Positions 48,201 to 60,177 of a DNA stretch of 64,000 nucleotides are shown one piece after another; positions within the stretch are counted from its first letter, which is position 1, and each line of letters opens with the position of its first letter. Under the pieces are notes generated by a model. It had not been told where the DNA came from, made no database searches, and saw nothing but the letters and a program-made list of their open reading frames with translations. Location: contig UZAN01039565.1 of assembly GCA_900618425.1 (NCBI GenBank), positions 6,935 through 70,934 on the forward strand, given 5' to 3'. A program made the position numbers and the translations under genes. The stretch is from Echinostoma caproni (lineage: Eukaryota; Platyhelminthes; Trematoda; Plagiorchiida; Echinostomatidae).

Positions 48201-51200
48201 TACCACCGGGCCACCACCGCCTGCGTTGTATATCATTCGTCATTTCCATTTTCAATTAGGTCGAGTTCTCATCTCATTCCGATCGAGATAAACATACGAA
48301 GAGACCAGGACACGAAAATATCCCCCGTTCAGGATTGAATGGTTTTGACAAAGACGGAACGACCGCTAAATCGCACTTCACACTTCAGACGTGAATGAGC
48401 TCTTTGGCTTTCAGATACGCATTTTGAGTGCCTATCTGCACAACCGCGTAAATGAATTGCACCGTATTGAAACTTTCATTTTTTATATATTTACATGTTC
48501 ACCGTTCCATTGCATTTACTACCCGTGGTCAGGTCATTCGACTTCAAATGCATCAGACAAAAAACCGCGGCTTCTTTCACCACGTATAGGTTTTACTTGG
48601 CAAGCGTCTGTTCTTTCGCTCCATACGTTGAAGAAAAATTACTGTTCATTGTAGGCAATTAAGCTAAATTGCAAGCAGTTGCAAAACAAAACAGAATATG
48701 ACACGCCCAGTGAAGACAATCCGGTACACGAAAAATTTGACATGCATGTGTGAGTTCGAATCCAACCGAAGCCATTGATATTTGTCATCATTTGAACAGC
48801 CAAAAAATCAAAAATACAATAAGCTTTTATATCTAGGTTCACGTTCTAATTCAGGAGCTTTTGGTTTTGTTCTACTGGTCTGAATATTTGTTTTTCAACA
48901 AAAATCTATACCATGAACTATTCGGTTATTGAAATAGGCAAATATTCAAGAAATGGATAAAAAGCAAACACGACCGATTCTAAAAGCATCTCATTTGGTG
49001 TCTGGTAAGTGAAGTGGAATGAGCCAGAACCGAGATAGAAACCCAGCTCTGGACACTTGAATCCGCGAATCTGTCAGTGTGAATTCGTGTGGTTCACTCA
49101 CCGTTTTTGTGTACATGTCTACATCGTAGTCATCCGTTTTATGGAAACTGGGAATCAATTGTATCGCCTCGTGAATTTCCTTATCGGTTTTATTCACACC
49201 GAGCACCTCGTGCACTTTCTGTCCGAGCACGTGACAAGCGTCCATGATGTGATGATAATCGTCATCCTCGGTCAGTTCGTCATGATCCGAGGAACGTTCA
49301 TAATCGTGGCTCACAAACTGCCAATTGGAACTGTTGATCCAGTCACCTCCAGCGGTGAAATTGATTGGCGGTAGCTCGAATTCTTTCTCGCTGGGTTCCA
49401 TGATCTGATCAGCTTTATCACTCAAACTCACCACTGCACTGTCCAATACTTGGGTTGTTGAAGGCGTGGTAGAATGAACCTCATCCTCGACTTTTTCCTC
49501 TTTGTCCTTCTGTTCCACAGGTTTATTTTCTTCCGACTTCACATGCTTCACCGAAGCAACAGTTTGGTTGTCCTTGAGATCGGTAAGTGTGAGTGCAACC
49601 TCCTTGACAGGTTCAGATTCTCCTTGTGTTTCATTTCCGGTTCCTGTTTGATTTGTATTCACATCCAGTGTTTGATCAGCTAGAACAGTTGGTTCAACAT
49701 TCTTTGTGACAATCGAATCGTTCTCCACGCTCTTGTCCGACTCTTGTGGGACTTGATCGTTTACCGGTGATTGTTTTTCAGGCATGACGGAGGTGTCGAA
49801 GACATCTCCAGCCGGTTTCTCATCGGCAACCGGCTCTTTCTCCGGTTCTGTTTCGGGTTGTGTAATTTCGTCTTTACTGTCCTCGACAGGCATTGGATTT
49901 GTATTGTCAGAATCCTTTTGATCTTCCACATTGGTCTCAGTTTCTTCTGAGTTTTCGCTTCCTTTATCCGACTGCTCCGGATCAGACTCTTCCTTTTCCG
50001 ATTGTTTCTCCTCTGCTGAAGGTGCTGCTGCTGCTGCTACTGCGGCCTCCTCATCTTCGTTCCCTTCCTTTGGCTCTTCCTCTTTCTGCTCTCCGGATTC
50101 TGCTTCATCCTGTCCGCTGGCTTCATCGTCGTTCTCGGAGCTCTGTGGTTCGTTTGGTTCCTCGTCACGTTCGTCCACTTTCGGGGTCTCATTGGCATCT
50201 CCATCAATTTGTACATCTGACGAAAGAGAGAGAGACAATTTTTTATGGGCATTGCTCTCTCTCTGGAGGGCCACATTTGAACTATCATGTTTGAAAAAAC
50301 TATTCTCTAAGGATTCAAAATCAATGTCTACATATTTAGATACAATACACTAATTCGGAATGTGATGAGAGTAATCGTTTGGATAATTGTGAATAGAGTT
50401 CTATCACAATGAACGGAGCAAATTTAGATGAAGTGCATGGACATGGTTAAAGTTTCCCTCGACTTTAATTTTCCCATATTTTCGATTTTTTCAAACATGT
50501 AAATAATCTTGCATTCAATGTTGTTCGAAGGGATAAAAAGTAATGTTTTACAACACGCGTATTACTCCTTGGGTCAAAACACTAAGTTTTACATTTTATT
50601 TCGAAGGAAGCTTCTCTCACCGTGAAAAGCATCCTAAATGGGCGACCAATGAAGTACAATTCGCTGCCTAATGACTGTTGGAAGATGCGGATTGGAAAAA
50701 ACCATCTAAACACGACTTGTTGATTCTACGCTAGACAGTAAAAAAACTTTAAAAAAAAGAAGCAAATCGGAATGAAAATAAACAATTTAGCAACTCTTGA
50801 CAAACAAAACAAAACCATAAGACCATCGTTGGACTAAATTTTAGAACCAGTGAATATGCCTTGGTTATCTAATCTCATGATCGAAGTGAAATAGAAGACT
50901 AGGGGGATGAAAGAAGCAAACCTTTAGGAGCCATGCCCGTGATGATAACGATAGAAAACAGACATAGAATTCCATGAGAGCAAGAAGAAGCATCATGATC
51001 ACAGAGGATGTGTGTTGAATTCAACTATTTTGTGGTAATCTCATCAGTTGTGTACATACAATCAGATCACGTTTGGTTAAACGAGTGTATGTTCACAGCT
51101 GATGAGATTACCACGAAATAGTTGAATTCAACTCACATTCTCTGTGATCATGATGCTTCTTGTTCGCATGAAATTGTTAAAGGGAACTGGTTGCATCAAA

Positions 51201-52448
51201 TCTCTAAAGGAGGACGTAGAATTGACTAAAGTATCGGAAAAACGACAAATGACTCTGAATTTCACTCGATTCCGAAATGACTGGGTAGAAAACGGATCTC
51301 ACTGTTTCCGGGCAAGGGTAGATATACTATTTGAGCCTGTTATATAAAAGACAAGTGTTGGTGCGGCGATGGGGAACCATTTCGAGCGGAAAAGGTTGTA
51401 ATTGGACCTGAATGCACATCTGGTGATTAATCATACGCTCATGGTTAGCTTGGATGCCATCATGAGAGTCAGTTTCTCAAGGTTCAGGTAACTATCTGTT
51501 TTACTCATTTCTGTTATAACAAATCGAAATAAAAACTACTTCCGAACCAATATCCAATACTCCCCGTGATTCCATTGTTTTTGGCTTTATGAAGTATTGT
51601 GAACCATTTATTGACCATCAAATGAACCCCCCTCACACGGAATGCTTTCATTTTGTCGAGCTGACTGCCAAGATCAATGATCGAACTATTCTGGCCACGT
51701 GACATTACGCAAGCATCAGAGAGGAGATCACGGCAAATGTATAATTTAAAAATTTTGGAATCCGAGATGTGTGCCCGAATTGCACAACTCGTTGTCACTC
51801 AGCAGCTAAAGGTATTATTCCCTGCGGAACTCAAGTACTCAGACGCACAACAAAGTCGTTGGAAGTGGCTAAATCCACGATAGTACATGTTCTTCGGTGC
51901 TGCCGTATCTTGCAAATCTAGCCCCACATTTTATATGACAAAATTACATCTTTTCTTTTACGATCGTGTTCCACAAATATGCAAAATAAAAGAATGATCT
52001 TTAGGCAACCATGGTTATTCTTTTCGGACGACAGCATATAGTTTTAGGTCAAAAATGAGACCTCCCATTTGCTTCCAATAGCAGAACCTGCCTTAAATGT
52101 GCCTCTTTGATTTTATGAGTAGTGGGAGGTGGTATAATTGTCAATGCAACTGTTTTATTACTATTATTATTATCAGTATTATTATTATTATTAAGCTACG
52201 TGGTTGAATTCATTTCGGACTTGGAATAAAAACGCAAATAATCATTTATATCCAAAGGGTCGAATATAATTTTATCTTCCACAACTTCACTGAATACGGC
52301 TTTCAAGCAAGAATTAAGAATAGTCCGTTGTAAAATGAAGACCACGGCGCTCACCTGATGTTTCATCCTCACCCGCACCCGACGGTCTTGCCAAACAGAG
52401 GGGCAGTGCCAAAAGGTAGAGAGCGAAAAGCGTTTGGAACAAGTGCAT
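45235..52448 (-). CDS. Secreted acidic protein, four coding exons, 476 residues
   Basis: Exon 1 (52,448-52,355) encodes MHLFQTLFALYLLALPLCLA, a clear signal peptide, then RPSGAGEDETS, with donor TCAG|GTGAGC. Exon 2 (50,216-49,102) follows TCTCTCTTTCGTCAG, restores Asp across the phase-1 junction and carries a Glu/Asp/Ser/Pro/Gln-rich low-complexity region (residues about 32-310) with an alanine run (about 88-96). It then has an ordered part with Cys359 and ends MYTKT before GTGAGT. Exon 3 (45,539-45,342, 66 codons) is helical-looking with Cys407, 422, 433 and 439. Exon 4 (45,258-45,235) follows a strong T-rich acceptor and encodes TRTDYRI-stop. All phases agree (1, 0, 0). Introns are 2,138, 3,562 and 83 nt. 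Several N-X-S/T sites suggest a glycosylated secreted or tegument protein. No known family is recognised. Confidence 0.85.
47441..47656 (+). other. Unidentified open frame, possible exon or element fragment
   Basis: The frame reads EHAAVFTDDWKNDQSVMHFE, then RFLTEIVGQIERHSKLLRLQ and LPPADKSKDLWVKVLPRSQV up to a TAG at 47,654-47,656. Its composition is protein-like (charged, few Cys or rare runs) and about 70 codons are open, but there is no Met start and no convincing splice pair (a CCAG|GTTGGA donor is possible). It lies antisense inside intron 2 of the secreted acidic gene. It could be a fragment of an unrecognised transposon protein. Confidence 0.25.
48081..48221 (-). mobile_element. tRNA-derived SINE, well-preserved head
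   Basis: The minus-strand head at 48,221-48,149 has a perfect 7-bp acceptor stem (GGCGGTG/CACCGCC), A box TGGCCCGGTGG and B box TGTTCGAATCC. The anticodon arm does not fold in canonical form. The tail (GACCTTCCCATTGCGTGTTA, on to CTTTGATTAGCC and CTCTTCCTGAAAAT) is shared with 37,686-37,725. It is inserted in intron 2 of the secreted acidic gene in the gene's sense orientation. Confidence 0.65.
50217..52354 (-). other. Intron 1 of the secreted acidic gene
   Basis: Phase-1 intron from GTGAGC to TTTCGTCAG, 2,138 nt, with a pyrimidine tract of repeated CT just before the acceptor. It contains the hairpin at 50,968-51,175 and an (ATT)n-like run at about 52,158-52,193. No other coding exon is recognisable inside. 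Confidence 0.75.
50968..51175. repeat. Inverted repeat hairpin in intron 1
   Basis: The left arm is 50,968-51,059 and the right arm 51,087-51,175, with a 27-nt loop. The arms share AAGAAGCATCATGATCACAG and GTTGAATTCAACTATTT and GTGGTAATCTCATCAG, with roughly one difference in ten positions and a 3-nt length difference. The arrangement resembles a foldback MITE or an RNA hairpin precursor. The host gene's pre-mRNA would contain it. Confidence 0.85.
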
Positions 52449-52540
52449 TGTGTCTGTAAAGCGAAGTGTGTGTGTGTGTGTGTGTGCGAGTGATTATTCA
52501 GAGGAAGTCGTTGGTTGTATCTGTTCGTCTAAAAGATGAA
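52449..52540 (-). promoter_or_regulatory. 5' UTR with (CA)n and possible splice-leader acceptors
   Basis: The minus strand upstream of the ATG reads CTTCGCTTTACAG|ACACAATG, preceded by a (CA)n run (52,466-52,487) and, further up, CAGTTCATCTTTTAG|ACGAAC. Either AG could be a cis- or spliced-leader trans-splice acceptor; trans-splicing is known in flatworms. No TATA box was singled out. Confidence 0.35.
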
Positions 52541-55500
52541 CTGGGATGGGAGAAAGAGGGTTTGAACAAATGTGTCCATCAGCGTTGCTCACATGAAATC
52601 CATTTGTTTGAGTGATCTCTCGCTCGAAAGCTGGTTTCAAACACACGCTAACGGAGAACGAGTGACACATTGAGTGAAATCAATACTGGATACTGTGGTT
52701 CAATGCGTTTCACATTTTAGGAAAACTTTTCACATCGCGTAGTCTCTATAGGACAGTTTTAATTCGGATTCCTTCATAAACCGCATAAATCTCATGAATA
52801 GTTTAAAAGGATATGTGAAAAAAAGATCAGTACTTTAATTCAATCAAGTATTCGTATTTTTAATACTGTGGTGTGAAAGAACTTTGGGGTTTATCGAAAA
52901 ATCGATGCATTCTTTGTGCTATATGCTTTATTATTGGTAATGTGTCTACAGTAAAGATTATAATGCGTTCACGAATCGGTCAAGCTTTCCACAAGACACG
53001 ATTCGGAAACACTTCCCTCTATTTACCGTTCCCAATGTGGAGATGTTACAGTTAGTACCGATTGTCTCATTTAACAGTGGACCGTTCCGAATACACCGAC
53101 TAGGTCAATCTTTTCTCGGAGTATTCAGTCGTAAAATGGTCCGTTTCAAATCGAGTAGGAAACTAGTTAATATGCATATTATAGGACTGTCAGCTGTATT
53201 TTCCTGCAAATGTTTGGCGGGATTTGCTTGTGTATTGCCGAAACAAGCACAGATACCTTTGTCAAGTCCATGCATCTCTGGAATTGGGTCAGCATAATTC
53301 GTCGTGAAAATGGTGCCTAAAACGTTCACCTATCCTATTTTATCTTTTCGATTTACTTCCATTCATCGGATACACAATGATATCATCTTCAGTAGGGCAT
53401 TGTGGCAACGCAAATGTTGCCTAAGCAAATACAGAAAATGGGAAGCTGAACGATGAAGGCAGGGTTCGAACCCTGAATCTCCAAGTGGCTATTTTGACGA
53501 CCTTATCATTTCCAACTTACTCGTATAGCTGGGAGAAAGGTTGACGGAAACANACGGAAACAACAACGTAATACGCAAATTTGGATCAGAAACGGCCATT
53601 TGGTGTATAAAGTTGATCACTCCATTACGCGGTCTCCCGTGTTTTCCCAGGCACTGATCAATCTGGACAGTATTGACTGTTCGATCGTATTTTTCTTTCA
53701 AAAATAAACGCCTTATGTATGTATGTTTCATTTTGCCCTAGGGGTTCCGTGTTCGATAAGTAACAAAACACGATCGGAATTGTCCGGCTATAATCCCCCC
53801 TCCCCCCTCCAAAAAATAGCACACATATCTTTGTGCACAAGTTCTATAGGGTCGTGTTCACTTTTACATTTCGCTCAACGATCGCTTGACCGAGATCAGA
53901 GAATACTATCTGGCGCAGCGTAAGTTGTATCCGAAGGTAACATGGCTTGAGCTAATGCACATGGTGTAACGCTTACCCCCAACAGATTTCAAACAAACCA
54001 CAAGGCGGGTGTATTCATTTTAATCGCAAACTTGATTGAGTCAGGCAGTATGAAATCAAAATTAACTGATCAGCAGATGTATGCGGTACAAACCACCGCA
54101 CAATATTGCCTTATCTATGAAAAACTTGCAACAATTGAACGCTATCACAAATGTGAACTAGCTTGCCTCTGTGTCACTCTGGTCCTCAGGACAGAGGCCT
54201 AGATGCAGTGGGTGAACATACAAATGATAGCAAATACCCCACTCTCAAGCATACTCCGGGCACATCTATATTCCTAACTCCGATTGTGTATCTGGTTTAT
54301 ATGGTTCTGAAAGGAAGATGGTGATAGTCCGATGAGAAGAGTACTTCATTTGTCCTGTTACGGACTAGGTAACTGTGCCTTTCCGGAAACCAGTAAAATG
54401 TTTCAATGTCGTCTTGCTCATACAGACTGCACGTTGGATTCTGTGTGTTAAATTACATGCAATCAATTGTTATTATGACAATTTCTCTCTTAGATACCTT
54501 TTTTATAGTTACGGAGGGAGAGGACAACCCTTTGAATACCGACAATCTAAAACCGTGAACGAGAAAGTTACATATTTCACGTCTGATACTGGTTTTACGA
54601 GTATGAGATGCATTGGGGAGAAATTATACTTTTTAGCCCGCGGTTGTCGATAAAGAATAGATGGATTGATGGATGGATGGATGGATGGATGGATGGCTAC
54701 AACAAGCAATTATACCACAGTCTGTGAAATTTCCAGACCCCTTACCGTGGTTGGACAGATAAGCAGACAAGGAAGTTTAATTTTTATTCTGTTCCCACTT
54801 AATGTTTGATGGTATAGCTGCAAGGAGAACTTTTTTTCAAGATGACTGGTATATTTTTGTGAAGCTTACTAAACTTTCTCATCTACCTACATTTACATGC
54901 ACATGCATACAGACACATATGCACCACTTAATAATGTGTTATTCTGTGTATTTGTCACGGATACACTTTGAACACTGTAGCCAAAAATTAACCACACAAG
55001 TACACCGTACTGAATAAACAGTGACTGTTAGTTTCCTCCCGTGAAAATGGTCTATGCCGGTCCCAGGCAGATAAAAATATCTGCGACGATGAGAGAAACA
55101 ATTATCGTGGAGTGGTGTAAATAGCAACCATAAATAAAACTAAATACCCATCTTGACACAATAATTCCCATTCGAATTTAGCTTTTTTACCCCACAAACT
55201 TAGGTGTTAGTTGTGAATCTTGAAAAGCTCAGCAGTCTAGACTGCACACTGGTTAGGAAATGTTTTGGTGATAGGCTCTAAACCACTTTGCATGTCAAAT
55301 TAACACCAGATAATTTGCAGTATGTTCTTCTATCATTCTCGAACAAAATAGGCCTAAACTGGTCATAGGGTGAATGGTATAGGGACTATTCATTGATTGT
55401 CTGATGATATCATGTACAAGATGGAGACCTAATATGTTGGCTGGGTGAAATATCACTGAAGTATATCATTTACCATAGCGTGCAAAATTGTCCAGGTGTT

Positions 55501-56390
55501 GGAAACCGGTATTCGTGTGTGATTCTCTGTTTTTACCCAATCCGTGTGGGTGAAAGCTAGCATACCAAAACGATTCATATTGCTGTTCATTCAAAGAAAG
55601 AAGAGTTCTAAGGCGTTCCAATGAAATCGACCACACAATGAAGGATGACTAATAGTGAACTTAAAACAAAACGATTCAATGTTATGATGTGCTGGATAGT
55701 TCGGTTCTGCCAACTGTTACAATTAAAAAAAGTGAAAATGGACTAGGACGAACTCACTTCTGAGAGAGAAAATATTCTTCCACAGCACAGTACAGTACTG
55801 TGAACGCGATTCGACTGTGAGACCGTACTGTTTGAAGACCGTTTTATACTCCCGAGGAAAACCCGAATAAATCAATTATTCGGACAGCCACCCACCCCCA
55901 GTTGAACTTTCTTCTCAGTCATTAGTAGCTGACAGATAAATTCACTTTCCACCCCAGACCCTAACACACATACACCTTGGCTTTTTCTCTTAGGCTCTTA
56001 CATGTGGGTTGCTATTGGCGCCGTGCTATACAAGCAAGGTCATGAATAGTGATATGAGGGTGGTCTGAGATGAAAGCAGAGGACACGATGTAATCATCTA
56101 TCGGGCATTGGTTGGTTGAATAAAATCATGTACCCACATTTTAGTGAACGATATGTGGGCACCGAAATTAGTTCGGTGAGTAAAGGGAGGGGGGGGGTGA
56201 ATTCGTGTTTTTTCATAATAATGTATTGATTTTGAATTTTGAATTCATCAAACAGGATAAACAACGGTATCCTATGAGTTATCCAACACCGATGGAAATT
56301 GGAACACTTGTTTTCAACTGAATGGTATTTGCAAGAGAGTGATGAAGTATCTGCTTTCACCTCCTGAAGGAATCCCTGGTGTATAGAGCA
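52541..56390. other. Intergenic upstream region, no gene recognised
   Basis: Upstream of the secreted acidic gene. A palindromic B-box-like CAGGGTTCGAACCCTG (53,460-53,475) suggests an old tRNA-like SINE. One undetermined base at 53,553. (GGAT)n at 54,661-54,697. No supported gene. Confidence 0.4.
54661..54697. repeat. (GGAT)n microsatellite
   Basis: Eight or so GGAT units in non-coding DNA. Confidence 0.9.
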
Positions 56391-56397
56391 AATTAAG

Positions 56398-56500
56398 AGT
56401 GAAATGAAAAGCTAGGAAACTATGCACTTCTGCCTCGATCTGGTTGGGTCTCATCAGTAGTGCGAATCCATTGACCCGGGATCTCACAGGCAGAGCACAA
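56398..56500. repeat. Dispersed repeat D2, copy 1
   Basis: GTGAAATGAAAAGCTAGGAA, then CTATGCA and a TTGGGT..CATCA block match 60,496-60,600 (GTGAAATGAAAAGCCAGGAA, then CTACGCA and TTGAGTGCCATC). Same orientation, non-coding. Confidence 0.45.
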
Positions 56501-56769
56501 GCATGCCAGGCACTCGGTCTCATAAAATACCATGAATACCATTTGTCTGTTCACAGTAAAAGTTCTATCGATAGCAAAGAAGTCGAAGGCGCTTCCCGTA
56601 GATGGAAAATCACTTTCCTAATAGACTCAAAGTAATCACTCACAACCCGAGTTCATTAGCTGAAACAGACCCAGATTTAATCCTTTTTTCTCACACAAGC
56701 TAAGAACTGACAAATATCGAACCTTGCCGAATGGTACATACAGTCACTACGGGTAAATAAACTGCTGTA

Positions 56770-56955
56770 CACATACAGTATAGCTACATTTTCCCATTGA
56801 AGGATGGACATCGACCTTGGGGCAGTAAGTACATCTTCCATACCTTTCTTTTATCGCCAGGTTGCCGTTAGATTCACAATCCTCTTTAAACAATGTGGTG
56901 AAAGCAAACTTTCCAGTGACCAGTAACTTCGAATTCTCCAAATCAAGTGTGGTGA
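56770..56955 (-). other. Possible exon, weak
   Basis: The minus-strand frame QITTLDLENSKLLVTGKFAF, then TTLFKEDCESNGNLAIKER has coding-like composition and ends at a donor-like AAAG|GTATGG. The acceptor before it (GGAGCAAATGCAG) is poor, and a second frame is also open over the same bases. No family is recognised. Confidence 0.2.
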
Positions 56956-56959
56956 TCTG

Positions 56960-59170
56960 CATTTGCTCCCACATGAGATGCTCACAATTTGTTAAAACCT
57001 CTTAATGGAACGGTCTAGTCAAAAGAGGTCAGTTTCATACAAAAATATGGATAAAACTATCGGATCTACAGTGAATGCAACTCCGACTTGTGAGGCTTGG
57101 CCAACGTTAATTGACCTAATCATCCGTGCGGCTGAGAGGACTACTGAGAGTCACGTAGTAACATGCGTTATCAATCCTCCTGATCACAAAATGTTAAACT
57201 CATCCTGGACTTGGATGAAAAAGACGAAAAACACCTGAACCAATGTTACACCAGCTATGCTACTGTTTTACTTCAGCTACCAATCTCGTCCGCCATTTGG
57301 ATCAGCACGGTTTGAATATCAGACGCTCCCAACCGAGTTTCCTTCACACGCACGCCCCTTCAGGAACCTGAGGTATCAGTGGCGTACATAATTGCGGTGG
57401 CACAACGTCTGCTTTTGCGAGACCATGTTCATTGCGAGACACAGTGGCAGAAGGGTGTGTGTGTGTGTGTGTGTACGCCAACGTTCGTTTGATGATGTAA
57501 CCCAACCTATTCCAATAGGAAATTGTGGTTCCATCTGAATACGAGTGCCACCTGGATGAACGACAGAAGGGAACTTTTCTCCTGATTGGATATGTGACTG
57601 CGTGAGCAATTTCATGTTCTCTGTCTCTCAGGTATCCAATATGAGAATAAGCATATCACCAAATTTGAACAGTAGATCAATTTAATCTGCGATTAGGGGG
57701 AAGAGTATAAGCTGAATTGGGCAGTATATTTACGTTCACTTGTGCAACCTTCTCGTCGGATCTGAATTCGATCGAATGTATTTTGGATTTCATGGGCAGA
57801 CAAATGAAATGGAAGAACAAGAACGATGTGTTAATCATCCGGATCCCGAGAGAGACTTCAAAGAAGAGAATAATCACATCTAGAAAGTAATTGCTTCGAT
57901 GAATCTGAGAATTGAACATGTTAAATAAAAGACAAGATGCGAGAGCACGCTGCGAATCTCAGTACGTGGTTTGTTTACTGTGAACAAATACTGTGAAGTT
58001 TTGGGTTGTAACTTTAGTGTGAATTGATAAAACATAACTTGTGAACAATACATTCTTGCACACGGCGTGGGATGCATGAAACTTGTGCTATCCATAGTTT
58101 TCGCCTCTGTACTCACTATTACACACCATGAGCACTTTTAGGTTCATTGGAGTTGTGAAATTATTCGTTTAAAGTTTTGTGTATGCAGTTCAGCTGTGTA
58201 GTGCTATCGTTTGCACAAGCTCCGAACAGCGCTACATCACGTCATACATAAATCTATACTGCTGCCAGACAACTGAGCGTCATTCCTCCTTCTGCCAGCT
58301 TGATTATCTACATAGTACGACATACGGATACTGCTGTGAATCTGGTTTCAACTGATGTCATACTCTGCTGCAAAGTTTCTACAGTACTCACGGAGCTAGC
58401 TTTGTGTTCTGTTGGTGACCAGGCACACCATAGGGATAAAACTACGGTACACAGAACGAGAACAGGTGAGCCAAAGTCGGTCAAATCGCGGCTGTGGAGG
58501 TAAAAAATGGGCAAGTCGTATTTCAGTGCATACAAGGTGGTTGCTTGTGCATGTACAACGTGTGCGTGAATATATCAGGCTTACAAAAGTGGGCGTTGGT
58601 GTGTGTGTGCTAAATTCACAAGTATCAACCACAAAGTTCAATAGGTTCACTGTGATTGACTGATTGATGCATTGGACATGAGCTTGTTTGCCCTTGATGT
58701 TTACGCTGAATAGGATGGCGACCTTAAATGGTGGTTTCCATGCGCGCTTTTGACAAAATTACACTTAACGAGAGGTGACTGGAATGATGATCATTTCGTG
58801 ATGTCCATAGTAGTGCTATAATTGCATTTTGTGTTTGTGTATGTACCTTTGAAAATTGATGGAACGAAGAATAGCATGTGGTGCTCTTATCGAACCGCTA
58901 GGCTTCTTCCAAGGTCTCTTTTTCGCCTGACTACTAATGGTTGGGTAGGATTGAAACGTTCATTTGGCGTTTGGTTTTCGTCTCACTTGTGTACAAAGAA
59001 AAGCTTCCAAACTTCCAAGCACCGATGTTAACGACTTGAAATCAGTCCTTATTCGCACATTCTCAAATACGCTTTCCTTCTCCATCCAACCAGACTACGC
59101 AAAGATTGACCCTTTGTTCACAGAATGCGTTTTCGTGTTCATGCGGATCTCCATGATCTTTAAAGTATGT
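56960..59170. other. Intergenic, no gene recognised
   Basis: (GT)n at 57,455-57,474. Several short minus-strand frames (57,376-57,615; 57,677-57,919) have splice-like edges but cannot be joined in phase. Confidence 0.35.
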
Positions 59171-59405
59171 TCATAGCTCGGTAACTGAAGCAGTGCCAGC
59201 ACTTTTCAATGAATCTATCCGCATTAGTTTCACCCGTAATTCTCCAAGGTCTACTACTATTGTCCTCATTTCGCTGAACTCCTCTTTTGATAATGCCTCC
59301 AACGTTTTCTTACACTGAAATTGCAGATTGCAAAACCTACCTATTGACAGTTGCTCAGTTCTCCTTGAAAGTATCCCAGATTCTTTTCCGTTCGCATCTG
59401 AAACC
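59171..59405 (-). other. Candidate terminal exon of an unidentified gene
   Basis: Minus strand: a strong acceptor, TAAATTGTTTTGGTTTCAG, is followed directly by an open frame. It reads ANGKESGILSRRTEQLSIGR, then QCKKTLEALSKEEFSEMRTI, VVDLGELRVKLMRIDSLKSA and GTASVTEL, and ends in TGA. The first two bases complete a codon, so the incoming phase would be 1. The product looks like a charged helical segment. An internal GTAGGTTTTGCAATCTGCAATTTCAG could in principle be a 26-nt intron, but the frame is open across it. No upstream exon was matched, and no AATAAA lies close behind. Confidence 0.3.
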
Positions 59406-59877
59406 AAAACAATTTAACCTTGAACGCGGTACTGTCGGTCGTTCATTTCATCCAGAAATCTCTGGATCACTTTGTGAGCTGTATACTTATTGATTATCTG
59501 CATGCATTGGACTCGGTCCCAAAAATACATCTTCTGCACAGATGACGGTGCTTCAGTTGTGTAATACTCATCCAATTAAGAATAATAGGTTATTTTACTT
59601 CGGAAATTGAGCACACGATGGTGGTTGGAAATTCGTCTACTCAGGTATACTTCTATACCTCATCTTTTCCACCGATGTTTTCGGAACGTTCTCCTATTCA
59701 ATCAGTCACTAAACTCATGAACTATCGACACCTGCTGTTGCGCGAATTCAATCTGGTTCAGACCACTGTCGCCTCTACCTTTTTATATGACAAATGGTAA
59801 ATTATTTTACATTCACAACTCTGCCAAGTGATCAGGTGCTTAACGTACCGTACGTCAAATTAAAGTGAACTCCGCAC

Positions 59878-59945
59878 ATGAGATGTGGATACATAAGCAT
59901 GTCGGGGATAAAAAACACCGTTCACAAAAGATACTCCTCCCCGTT
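59878..59945 (-). repeat. Small dispersed repeat, copy 2
   Basis: On the minus strand it reads AGTATCTTTTGTGAACGGTG, a TTTTTTATCC block and CATCTC, matching 1,340-1,410 on the plus strand. Confidence 0.5.
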
Positions 59946-60177
59946 AGTACACCTCTTCTCAACAAGCTTCAGACGAAAGCCTTACTTCTTGAACCTCAAT
60001 TGTGTTAATTATGTCAAATATTACAGCGATAATTAACGTGAGGTGCATTTTGTGAACGAATTTTATCATTGTTGTCCCGTTATGTATCCATCTATCAGGA
60101 ATGGAGTTGACTCTAAGTGACAATACGGAAGGATAAGCAATCCTTTTGGGGGGTATAAATTATTGATGCACACCAGG

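Larger units (their letters stand above)
45540..49101 (-). other. Intron 2 of the secreted acidic gene
   Basis: Bounded by donor ACG|GTGAGT and acceptor CCCATCACAG, phase 0. It holds a minus-strand SINE (48,081-48,221), a B-box-like element at 48,752-48,763 and a plus-strand open frame (47,441-47,656). A minus-strand stretch at 45,786-46,007 has a good acceptor (TTTTTCTATCGTTTAG) but the wrong phase for this gene. Confidence 0.7.
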
